This document shows positions 1 through 7,218 of a stretch of 64,000 bases of DNA, piece by piece. The notes under the pieces were generated by a model, which saw only the letters and a program-made list of their open reading frames with translations, made no database searches and was not told the origin of the DNA. The stretch is taken from positions 1 to 64,000 of the forward strand of contig JADHWI010000005.1 of the NCBI GenBank assembly GCA_016783565.1, in the 5' to 3' direction. The translations under genes were made by a program, and so were the position numbers. Every line of letters starts with the position of its first letter. The first letter of the stretch is position 1. Origin of the DNA: Kiritimatiellia bacterium. Its GTDB lineage: Bacteria; Verrucomicrobiota; Kiritimatiellia; UBA8416; JADHWI01.

Positions 1-572
1 CCCTCGTCGTGAATCATGACGTCTTTGAGTTCCACTCCACGGCCTTCGGCTGCTTTCTCGCCGAGGCGAAGGGCTGTTCCGCTCGGGGAATCTATTTTGT
101 GGACGTGATGGGTCTCGTCGATTTCGATGGTGTAATCCATCCCCAGGACTGCGGCCGCTTTGCGCGCAGTGGCGAAGAGCAGATTCACGCCCAGACTCAT
201 GTTGGGCGCCCAGACAATCGGGATGTCGTGTGATGCCTTTAGCAGAGGGGCGGTTTCTTCTTCTGATAATGCGGTGGCTCCGATGACGACGGCTCTGCGC
301 AATTTGTGGGCCGTACGTACGTTTCCTGGAACAGCCGTGTGCAGCGTGAAATCCACGAGCACATCGGCTTCGGGCAGAATGGATTCCAAGTCGCTGGTTA
401 AGGGAATGCCGATCGCATCAATGCCGGCAATCGTTCCGAGATCTTTATTCAGATCGGGGTGTTCAGAAAACTCTATGCCGCCTACGAGTTGTATGGATTC
501 CATATTCTGGGAGCAACGAATCAGCGTTTTCCCCATGCGCCCGGCAGCACCGGCAATTACTATGTTGGTCAT
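1..572 (-). CDS. dapB: 4-hydroxy-tetrahydrodipicolinate reductase (partial, C-terminus beyond window)
   Basis: Second enzyme of the diaminopimelate/lysine branch; reduces the DapA product with NAD(P)H in the cytoplasm. The N-terminus has the nucleotide-binding GAAGRMGKTL loop (residues 8-17). Further on lies the family signature HHVHKIDSPSGTAL, which carries the substrate-binding Lys and the catalytic His pair. About 190 of the usual 240-270 residues are present; the reading frame runs off the left edge without a stop. The ATG at 570-572 is preceded by AGGAGA seven bases upstream. It lies 92 bp downstream of dapA on the same strand, which fits a dapA-dapB operon. Identity is near certain; only the end is missing. 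Confidence 0.95.
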   Translation of the reverse strand, partial: MTNIVIAGAAGRMGKTLIRCSQNMESIQLVGGIEFSEHPDLNKDLGTIAGIDAIGIPLTSDLESILPEADVLVDFTLHTAVPGNVRTAHKLRRAVVIGATALSEEETAPLLKASHDIPIVWAPNMSLGVNLLFATARKAAAVLGMDYTIEIDETHHVHKIDSPSGTALRLGEKAAEGRGVELKDVMIHDE

Positions 573-664
573 GATTATTCTCCTGTCTACAATCAAGCGG
601 GACTGGCATGTCAGCCTGTCCGTTTTCTCTGGGATATGTGAAGTTGCTATGTGTTATGATCGCG

Positions 665-1531
665 CTATACGAGGTCGAGAGCTTTCAAAGTTGCTCGTAA
701 CTGCATGCGTGCCTGGTCGCCCAGTTCGCAAAGGGGAAGGCGATATGTCTCGGGTGTGAGTCCCATCATGGCCATGGCGGCCTTAACCGGAATCGGATTT
801 GTGTCAATGAACAGGTCGCGAAAGAGAGGGTAGAGCAAGCTATGGATTTGGCGTGCGTCATCCATCTTGCCTTCCCGTGCGGCGCGAACCATGTCGCAAA
901 CGTGTTTTGGAGCAACGTTGGAAGCAACGCTGATCACGCCGGTTGCGCCAACGGCAATCATGGGGAATGCCAGTCCGTCATCGCCTGATAGAACCGTGAT
1001 GTCGCAGGCATCGAGAATTTCGGACACGCGCTCCACACTTCCGCCGGCCTCCTTGACCGCGACCACATGGGGATGCTCGCTTAACCGTGCAATGGTGCTG
1101 ACGTCGATCTGACGCGATGTGCGCCCTGGTACGTTATACAGTACGACAGGGGCGCCGAGATCGGCGAGTTGTGTGAAGTGACGAAAAAGACCTTCCTGGC
1201 TGGGTTTGTTGTAGTAGGGGGTGATTTGCAACACACCGTCCACACCCGCCTCGACCGCCTTTTTCGTTAGAGTGAGGGCTTCCTTTGTGGAATTGGATCC
1301 TGATCCTGCAATGACCTTGGTGCGTCCTGCGGCAGTTTGTACTGCACATTGGATGACATCCACGTGTTCGTCGTGTGACAGGGTAGGGGATTCCCCCGTG
1401 GTGCCAACTGGCACGACGCCATCAACGCCTGCATCGATTTGCCGTTCAATCAGTTTGGTAAGGGCGTCATAGTCGACGGTTTCATCTGAATTGAATGGTG
1501 TAACCAATGCTGTAAATGTTCCATTGAACAT
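665..1531 (-). CDS. dapA: 4-hydroxy-tetrahydrodipicolinate synthase
   Basis: Condenses pyruvate with aspartate semialdehyde, the committed step to diaminopimelate and lysine. The 288-residue product is a single TIM barrel. With the start at 1531 the catalytic residues fall close to the classic numbering: Thr44-Thr45 in VGTTGES, Tyr132 in VVLYNVPGRT and the Schiff-base Lys160 in AVKEA. An upstream in-frame ATG at 1555 exists, but AAGGAGAG sits five bases before the ATG at 1531 and family proteins begin at MFxGTxTALVTPF, so 1531 is preferred. It is followed by dapB and preceded by a good sigma70-like promoter. Confidence 0.97.
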   Translation of the reverse strand: MFNGTFTALVTPFNSDETVDYDALTKLIERQIDAGVDGVVPVGTTGESPTLSHDEHVDVIQCAVQTAAGRTKVIAGSGSNSTKEALTLTKKAVEAGVDGVLQITPYYNKPSQEGLFRHFTQLADLGAPVVLYNVPGRTSRQIDVSTIARLSEHPHVVAVKEAGGSVERVSEILDACDITVLSGDDGLAFPMIAVGATGVISVASNVAPKHVCDMVRAAREGKMDDARQIHSLLYPLFRDLFIDTNPIPVKAAMAMMGLTPETYRLPLCELGDQARMQLRATLKALDLV

Positions 1532-1590
1532 TGTGACTCTCCTTATCTTACCCATGTCTTATGGCCTGGGTATCTAGATGTTCAGCTAGA

Positions 1591-1618
1591 CTTATCAAAA
1601 AGCTCGCTAGAGTGTCAA
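1591..1618 (-). promoter_or_regulatory. Predicted sigma70-type promoter of dapA-dapB
   Basis: On the minus strand, TTGACA (1613-1618) is followed after 16 bases by GATAAG (1591-1596), four of six matches to the -10 consensus. Transcription would start near 1584, leaving a leader of about 50 nt that carries the strong ribosome binding site of dapA. No lysine riboswitch fits in so short a leader. Confidence 0.55.
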
Positions 1619-1681
1619 CCGCCGCAACGTGGAAGTGGCTCCTTGTGTGAGCCTTTCTTTGTGCTGATCCAACCGGCATTG

Positions 1682-1712
1682 TGTTGCACGCAACATGAAT
1701 ACCTCGTATATT
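1682..1712 (+). promoter_or_regulatory. Predicted promoter with overlapping palindromic operator, sugar phosphotransferase gene
   Basis: TTGCAC (1684-1689) and TATATT (1707-1712) are separated by exactly 17 bases. A perfect inverted repeat TGTTGC-AC-GCAACA (1682-1695) covers the -35 box, as expected of a repressor operator. The predicted transcription start, about 1719, is next to the ATG at 1720, so the message would be nearly leaderless unless translation begins at the ATG at 1750. Confidence 0.5.
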
Positions 1713-1719
1713 TCCCGCT

Positions 1720-3192
1720 ATGCAGAAGAGGGGAAAACGAGACTGGGAGATGCGCGGACTGCGCTTTGTTTCAGATGTGGCCGCTATGGTTGCGGCTTAT
1801 TACATCGCGCTCTACGTGCGCTTTGATGCGACGATTGGGCTTCGGCTATTTTCTTATATCAATAGAGTGTTTTCTATTCGTTCGTCCGGAGAGATCGGTG
1901 ATGCGCTGAAAACGTTTTATCTGGTGAATTCTCCTCGCATTATTTTGATTCTTGCGGTGGTATTGTGCACGCTGTATGGCTTGATGGAGTTGTATTCAGG
2001 GTGTCGTTTTCTGCGTCGTCGGTTGACGGGGTGGCACGTGCTGCTTGCCAACGTAATTGCCTTGTGTCTTTTCTTTGCCTACTTCTATCTTCGTCGCAAT
2101 ACGTGGCATCCTCGAAGTGTGTTTGGAACGATACTGTTTCTCAACGTCATCTGTTGCGTTGTGTTCAGGGCGATGTTGGATCGATTTCTCAATTGGCTTC
2201 GCAAGCGCAATCTGGTTGATTCGTGTCGGGCTGTTTTGTTGGGGTCGGGTGATCGGGCCGATGAATTGTGGGAATATATCAGTACGGTTAAACCTCATGG
2301 CATCGAGGTCGAAGCGCGGGTCTCACGGGAGCCAGATGAAACGTTTGCGTCCTGTCTGGGACGCACCGTTAATGCATTGCATTCAACTGATGCGGGCATG
2401 CTGATCTGTGCGGATGAGGATGTGGATATTTCCGATATTATGCTGCTGTTGGAACGGTTGGAAGGGTTGGATATTCCGGTAAAGGTGCTTTCGGACAAGA
2501 TGTCGGTTCTCACGGATCAGGCCGCTTTATCTGCTGATCGTATTCGAGGTGTGCCGCTTGTTCATTTTGAGTCGGCGGGATCCGGCGAGCGATTTGTGGC
2601 GATTCGCCATGGTGTGGCGCGAATGTTTGCGATCCTGATTGGCATTCTGGTTTCTCCACTGATGGCGTTGATTGCGCTTTTAATCCGGTTGACCAGCCAT
2701 GGTCCGGCGTTGTTCAAACAGGAGAGGATTGGCTTGAATCGCGAACCGTTTATGATGTTCAAATTCAGGACCATGGTACAGGGCGCGCATCACAATCAAC
2801 ACGATGTTGAGGGCATGAACGAATCCGGGATGGCCTTGTTTAAGATTCGGAATGATCCGCGTATAACCAGGGTGGGTCGTTTTCTGAGGCGATTCAGTTT
2901 GGATGAGCTGCCGCAGTTGTGGAATGTGGTGCGAGGGGACATGGTGTTAGTGGGACCGCGACCATTGCCTCGCAGAGATTTTGAGCGTTATTGTGAGGAC
3001 TGGCACTACAGTCGGCATGGGGGGATGCCGGGTTTGACCTGCTTGTGGCAGGTATCGGGGCGTAGCGATGTCGACTTTCACAATATGTGCATTCTTGATA
3101 TTTATTATTTGCGAAATCAGGGATGGCTATTGGACTTGAAGCTTGTTTTGAGAACATTTTGGGTCGTGTTATTTGCGAAGGGAGCCTATTAG
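1720..3192 (+). CDS. Undecaprenyl-phosphate sugar-1-phosphate transferase (WcaJ/PssY type)
   Basis: Initiates exopolysaccharide repeat-unit synthesis by moving a hexose-1-phosphate from a UDP-sugar to undecaprenyl phosphate. The 490-residue layout is typical: four N-terminal membrane segments (about 16-34, 74-91, 106-124, 133-152), a nucleotide-binding-like CoA_binding domain (about 168-285), a fifth hydrophobic segment (302-323), then the bacterial sugar transferase core with FKQERIGLN, the catalytic Asp-Glu in SLDELPQLWN (395-396), LVGPRPLP and PGLTCLWQVSGRSD. Start is uncertain: no Shine-Dalgarno precedes 1720, and an in-frame ATG lies at 1750. It sits head-to-head with dapA and upstream of the kinase/pyrophosphorylase. 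The sugar specificity cannot be read from sequence. Confidence 0.92.
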   Translation: MQKRGKRDWEMRGLRFVSDVAAMVAAYYIALYVRFDATIGLRLFSYINRVFSIRSSGEIGDALKTFYLVNSPRIILILAVVLCTLYGLMELYSGCRFLRRRLTGWHVLLANVIALCLFFAYFYLRRNTWHPRSVFGTILFLNVICCVVFRAMLDRFLNWLRKRNLVDSCRAVLLGSGDRADELWEYISTVKPHGIEVEARVSREPDETFASCLGRTVNALHSTDAGMLICADEDVDISDIMLLLERLEGLDIPVKVLSDKMSVLTDQAALSADRIRGVPLVHFESAGSGERFVAIRHGVARMFAILIGILVSPLMALIALLIRLTSHGPALFKQERIGLNREPFMMFKFRTMVQGAHHNQHDVEGMNESGMALFKIRNDPRITRVGRFLRRFSLDELPQLWNVVRGDMVLVGPRPLPRRDFERYCEDWHYSRHGGMPGLTCLWQVSGRSDVDFHNMCILDIYYLRNQGWLLDLKLVLRTFWVVLFAKGAY

Positions 3193-3209
3193 AGTGGGAT
3201 GGGAGAGTT

Positions 3210-3270
3210 GCCGCTCATGGAGCGGCCCTACAGGAGAGCCTGTGCTGTAGTAACGGCTCCGTGAGTCGTA
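3210..3270. repeat. Cluster of three short hairpins between the phosphotransferase and kinase genes
   Basis: Three consecutive inverted repeats fill most of this 113-bp gap: GCCGCTC-ATG-GAGCGGC (3210-3226), ACAGG-AGAG-CCTGT (3230-3243, itself flanked by CTACAG/CTGTAG) and ACGGCTC-CGT-GAGTCGT (about 3252-3269, one G-U pair). No T-run follows, so a simple intrinsic terminator is unlikely. They may be intergenic palindromic repeats or an mRNA-processing structure. Confidence 0.5.
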
Positions 3271-3305
3271 AGGGGTAGAACGGGGTGTGTCATGAGGAGA
3301 GAAGC

Positions 3306-5231
3306 ATGAAAGTATTTGTTCCTGGAAGAATCTGCCTGCTGGGTGAGCATACGGATTGGGCGGGTGGTTACCGACGAATCAACGCAAATCTGGAACGTGG
3401 GGTTGCCATTATTGCGGGCACAAACCAAGGCATTCATGCTGAGGTAAAGCCACATCCCAATAAGCTCATTTTGCGTTGCACGTTAGAAAATGGTGAGCGT
3501 CGCGGACCCTATGAAATAGATATGGATCGTGATGCCCTGTTGGAAGTGGCGGAGCAGGGAGGGTTTCTCAGTTACGCGGCCGGCGTGGCATACCAGGTCC
3601 TGACGCATTACCGTGTACGCGGGTTGGAGATTGACAATTACCTGACGGACTTGCCCGTAAAGAAGGGGCTGTCTTCCAGTGCAGCAATCTGTGTGTTGGT
3701 GGCGCGGGCCTTCAACCGCGTGTACGACCTCAAGATGACGGTTCGCGGCGAGATGGAGTATGCCTATGGTGGCGAGATTACGACACCCTCACGCTGTGGG
3801 CGGCTGGATCAGGGATGCGCGTACGGGAATCGCCCCATTATGATGACTTTCGATGGAGATCGCCTGGATGTCGACGAACTGAGTGTTCCGCACAGTCTTC
3901 ATTACGTTATTGTGGATCTGATGGCGGAGAAGGATACGCTTGAGATTTTGCAGAAGCTCAACAACTGTTATCCGTTTGCGGAGAGTGATCTGCAGCGTAA
4001 CGTGCAGGAGTTCCTGGGACCGATCAGTGCGGGTATCACCAGAGAAGCGGCCGAGGCCATCAGTAAAGGGGATGTCGAAGAGGTGGGACGCCTGATGACT
4101 AAGGCGCAGGAGGAATTTGATCGTTGCCTGCAGCCTGCGTGTCCGTCGCAGTTGACGGCTCCGGTGTTGCATAAACTATTGAATCACGAACCGCTGCAAC
4201 CGTTGATGCTGGGCGCCAAGGGAGTGGGATCACAGGGCGATGGTACGGCACAGATTCTGGTTCGGACTGAGGAGGATCAAAGTAAGGCCATTGAGATTGT
4301 AGAGCGCGATCTTAAGATGCATTGTCTGCGCCTGACGATTCAGTCCGGGCAGCGAGTGCGCAAAGCGGTTATTCCAGCAGCAGGAATGGGTACGCGCCTC
4401 TTCCCGGCGACCAAGTCGGTGAAGAAGGAGCTTTTTCCGATTATCGATCGCGATGGGCGCGCTAAGCCGGTTATCATGACCATTGTGGAAGAAGTCTTGA
4501 ATGCGGGGGTGGAAGAGGTCGCCATTATCGTACAGAAAGAGGACAAGGATCTCTTTGAATCCTTTTTCGGTTTGCCGCCGCGCATTGAGCACTACAACAA
4601 GTTGTCACAGGACGACAAGGAGTACTCCGACTACCTGATGGGGATCGGTCGGCGTGTGACGCTGTTGACGCAGGATACACAAGAGGGATTTGGCCACGCG
4701 GTGTACTGCGCGCGCGAGTGGGTGGGCGCCGAACCGTTCATGCTGTTGCTGGGTGATCACATTTACTCGTCGGATACGGATGAATCCTGTGCGTTGCAGT
4801 TGATGAACCAGTTTGCCAAGACGGGTCACAGCGTGGTGGGATTGAAACGCACGCCCGTCGACAAAGTGAAGCACTTTGGGTGTGTGACGGGAGAATGGGA
4901 TGATGACGACGGGCAATTGCTGAGCATTACAGAATTTGCCGAGAAGCCATCGGAGGATTACGCGCGTGAGCATTTGCGCGTGGAGGGGATGGAATCAGAT
5001 GAATATTTGACCCTGTTTGGTCAGTATGTGCTGACGCCAAAAGTATTTGAATATTTGGAAGAGCACATTAGTGGGAATTTGCGTGAGAGCGGCGAGTTCC
5101 AGTTGACTTCATGTCTGGACCGCGTACGCAAGGAGGAGGGGTTTGCGGGGCATATCGTCCAGGGAAGACGATATGATATCGGATTGCCCGACGCCTACCG
5201 ACAGACCGTCATCGACTTCAGGATGGCGTGA
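3306..5231 (+). CDS. Bifunctional GHMP sugar kinase / UTP-type sugar-1-phosphate nucleotidyltransferase fusion
   Basis: The first half (about 1-350) is a GHMP-fold sugar kinase: GRICLLGEHTDW (7-18, galactokinase-like), the phosphate-binding KKGLSSSAA (119-127), a probable catalytic Asp in GRLDQG (about 165-170) and the third motif LGAKGVGSQGDG (302-313). The second half (from about 353) is a GalU-type nucleotidyltransferase beginning VIPAAGMGTRLFPATKS, with ELFPI and EKP signatures. The enzyme would phosphorylate a free sugar at C1 and convert it to a UDP-sugar, as a salvage route feeding the adjacent phosphotransferase. GAGGAGA lies just upstream of the ATG at 3306, better than an ATG at 3285. 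The Bacteroides fucose-salvage fusion FKP has the domains in opposite order. The actual sugar (glucuronate, galactose or other) is unknown. Confidence 0.85.
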   Translation: MKVFVPGRICLLGEHTDWAGGYRRINANLERGVAIIAGTNQGIHAEVKPHPNKLILRCTLENGERRGPYEIDMDRDALLEVAEQGGFLSYAAGVAYQVLTHYRVRGLEIDNYLTDLPVKKGLSSSAAICVLVARAFNRVYDLKMTVRGEMEYAYGGEITTPSRCGRLDQGCAYGNRPIMMTFDGDRLDVDELSVPHSLHYVIVDLMAEKDTLEILQKLNNCYPFAESDLQRNVQEFLGPISAGITREAAEAISKGDVEEVGRLMTKAQEEFDRCLQPACPSQLTAPVLHKLLNHEPLQPLMLGAKGVGSQGDGTAQILVRTEEDQSKAIEIVERDLKMHCLRLTIQSGQRVRKAVIPAAGMGTRLFPATKSVKKELFPIIDRDGRAKPVIMTIVEEVLNAGVEEVAIIVQKEDKDLFESFFGLPPRIEHYNKLSQDDKEYSDYLMGIGRRVTLLTQDTQEGFGHAVYCAREWVGAEPFMLLLGDHIYSSDTDESCALQLMNQFAKTGHSVVGLKRTPVDKVKHFGCVTGEWDDDDGQLLSITEFAEKPSEDYAREHLRVEGMESDEYLTLFGQYVLTPKVFEYLEEHISGNLRESGEFQLTSCLDRVRKEEGFAGHIVQGRRYDIGLPDAYRQTVIDFRMA

Positions 5232-5330
5232 GGGTGGGGAGGGGGCGTGGTCCGCAGCGTCGCGCAGTAAGAGAGAAACGAGGCCAGTCACCCGGGCTGC
5301 GCCACCGGTGACACGGATTATGCCTCTCAC

Positions 5331-6110
5331 TTATTCTGTGGTGGTTTTTGCGATGCGTGGATAAAAGTCCGCAATGAAGTCCGCAATGTCCTGTTTGGCG
5401 ACCTGACTTGACCGAGGGGTACCTGAACTGACGGCAATGTAGGCCCATTTGTGCGCTACACCGTGCGCGACCCTGTCCCAGGCCAGCCAGAACATTCTGA
5501 CAAGGTGGTGTGGCGTTTCTCTTCCCTGACCAACGAACCAATAGGCGTAGAACTGCGTTGCCGAGTGTGCTGTTCCGGATTCCGGATTTCTACGCGTTAT
5601 CTCCAGCAGTTTTACGGCCAGATCTTCGCGGTTGTGGAGAGGCACTGAAAGCATGTCCGTGTTGAGAATGTAGAAGCCTTGACCCACAAGGCAACGCTGC
5701 GGACGGTGGATGCTGTTGCGTTCTCTCCCGCTTACAACGATAGAAACGAAGGCGTTCCGGTTCAGGCTGTTGCTGTAGACCGCTTTAATGAACTTGGTGT
5801 CGCCAGGCAAGGCCTTGTTCTCCGCATCACTCATGGCGTGCAAAGGGGCTCCGCAGGAGCCACAGGCGTCGGTCAACGCGTTTTCAATAGCGGAGGTGAC
5901 GCCGTTAAAGGCCGGGCAGTCCTCGTTGTGGCAGTACTGAAATACAGCGGCAGTCCAGTCGCCCACCGACGGTGGTATGTCCACTCTGACACCCGCGGAA
6001 TCCGATAGAGAGGTGTCGACACAATAGTGTAACGCAAGACACGTCAGAGACATCAAAGCGCAAACGATGGCAAAGCGCAGATGCCGGGTTCTATTTCCTG
6101 ATGTGTTCAT
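5331..6110 (-). CDS. Exosortase-associated EpsI-family protein with inserted Cys4 motif
   Basis: EpsI proteins accompany exosortases in exopolysaccharide loci; their biochemical role is not firmly known. The 259-residue product has an N-terminal signal-anchor (about 11-30) and the hallmark SIHRPQRCLVGQGFYI (133-148). The region WFVGQGRETPHH and the aromatic segment after it also fit the family. Unusually, residues 60-86 carry C-x4-C-x17-C-x2-C (ending CGSCG), a zinc-ribbon-like insertion not part of the usual EpsI core. It is the last gene of the long minus-strand operon and overlaps the exosortase gene by 20 bp, implying translational coupling. Confidence 0.85.
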   Translation of the reverse strand: MNTSGNRTRHLRFAIVCALMSLTCLALHYCVDTSLSDSAGVRVDIPPSVGDWTAAVFQYCHNEDCPAFNGVTSAIENALTDACGSCGAPLHAMSDAENKALPGDTKFIKAVYSNSLNRNAFVSIVVSGRERNSIHRPQRCLVGQGFYILNTDMLSVPLHNREDLAVKLLEITRRNPESGTAHSATQFYAYWFVGQGRETPHHLVRMFWLAWDRVAHGVAHKWAYIAVSSGTPRSSQVAKQDIADFIADFYPRIAKTTTE

Positions 6111-7116
6111 GGACGAGTTGTCTCACATTCAAGTTGATGACGCGTGCGACAGCAAGCATCAGGAGGGTGGAGCCTGCGAAGATGATATATCCTGAGTAAT
6201 CGTGGTATACCTTGAGAGCGACTTCAGTCCCGAACCCGACAGCGAAGAGGCCGATGGACACGATGCGTACCACATTGCCAAATACGGCAATGGGAATTGA
6301 GAGAAAGAAAAGTATCCACTGGCGGATGCCTTTCTGTGTGAAGAAAGCGTAAGCGGCAACGAGGGACACCATGGCGAGCAATGACCGTAGTCCGCTGCAC
6401 GGGTCCGCGACATCGAAGTTGAAGCCCCCGCCGGCTGAGGAGTAGATCGCGGAGCCCACGCGCACGGCTTCAATTCCCAATCCGTTTAGAGTCAGGGCGG
6501 ATAGGTTGGCGGCGAATGTACGCAGAGGGAAGGCCAGGGCATCGAGGAAATTCAGTGGAATACAAAAGGCCAGGTAGGCACAGGGAAAGGTCAGCAGGCG
6601 AGCCAATTCCAGTCCGTGAAAATAGAGGGCGAATCCCCAGGGAAGCGCGATGAAGGCCATCAGTGAAACACGGGGCTGCTGCATGCGAGCTCCCACCCAG
6701 TGCAGGAGCAGAGCTGATGCGATGACGATGAGTCCCATCGGTGAGGGGTTGCTTTGGGCTCTTCGAATGGCTTCGCGTCGGTGCCAGAGCGCGGCAATGC
6801 TTACCAGCGGAATCAACCAACCGTGAGAATAGTCTGTCCCGAACGAGATCTTGTCGCTCCAACGGGCCACCATCCAGACAAATACGGACCGGTGCTGTAT
6901 CTCACTGACGGTGTTCCCGAGGAGATGGAACATCACAAATGTCAGCCCTGCCAGAATGGAGGCCTCAATCCAGCGCACTCGGAGCTCGCGATCGCTCGCC
7001 GCAGCCTGCCACGCACCTGACAGAATGTCGCTCAATTCCTTTAGAAAGACCCAAAAAGTCCATCTTGGACGCTTCGTGCCGGCGGTGTCGGCGCTGGTTG
7101 TGTTGTGTCGGTTCAT
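6091..7116 (-). CDS. Exosortase (EpsH-type transpeptidase)
   Basis: Integral inner-membrane cysteine protease/transpeptidase that in other bacteria cleaves PEP-CTERM sorting signals in proteins made alongside exopolysaccharide. The 341 residues are mostly hydrophobic segments. The early YSHGWLIPL motif (97-104) and the three proposed catalytic residues are all present: Cys240 in DPCSGLRSLL, Arg284 in FGNVVRI and His305 in VYHDYSGYIIF. It therefore looks active. It lies in the polysaccharide operon directly before EpsI. No Shine-Dalgarno is evident, and a 102-bp gap separates it from the upstream gene. No PEP-CTERM-like tail was seen on any protein of this window. Confidence 0.93.
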   Translation of the reverse strand: MNRHNTTSADTAGTKRPRWTFWVFLKELSDILSGAWQAAASDRELRVRWIEASILAGLTFVMFHLLGNTVSEIQHRSVFVWMVARWSDKISFGTDYSHGWLIPLVSIAALWHRREAIRRAQSNPSPMGLIVIASALLLHWVGARMQQPRVSLMAFIALPWGFALYFHGLELARLLTFPCAYLAFCIPLNFLDALAFPLRTFAANLSALTLNGLGIEAVRVGSAIYSSAGGGFNFDVADPCSGLRSLLAMVSLVAAYAFFTQKGIRQWILFFLSIPIAVFGNVVRIVSIGLFAVGFGTEVALKVYHDYSGYIIFAGSTLLMLAVARVINLNVRQLVHEHIRK

Positions 7117-7218
7117 TCAGTGATCTTGTGTCATATGGGTTGGCGTACCTGCTTGCTACTCCCCCCCCTGAGTGCAGGAAAGGGGTAGCCTACTTGTACG
7201 GAGCTTCCTCGCCAAGGA

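Noticed and set aside
160-759. Open frame of 199 codons on the plus strand
   Set aside because: It is antisense to dapB, and the dapB protein with its signature is convincing.
1532-1590. Lysine riboswitch before dapA
   Set aside because: The predicted leader is about 50 nt, far shorter than a lysine riboswitch of about 180 nt.
5287-5312. Stem GTCACC/GGTGAC as a terminator between the kinase fusion and EpsI genes
   Set aside because: The stem is only 6 bp with a 14-base loop and no T-run; weak evidence.
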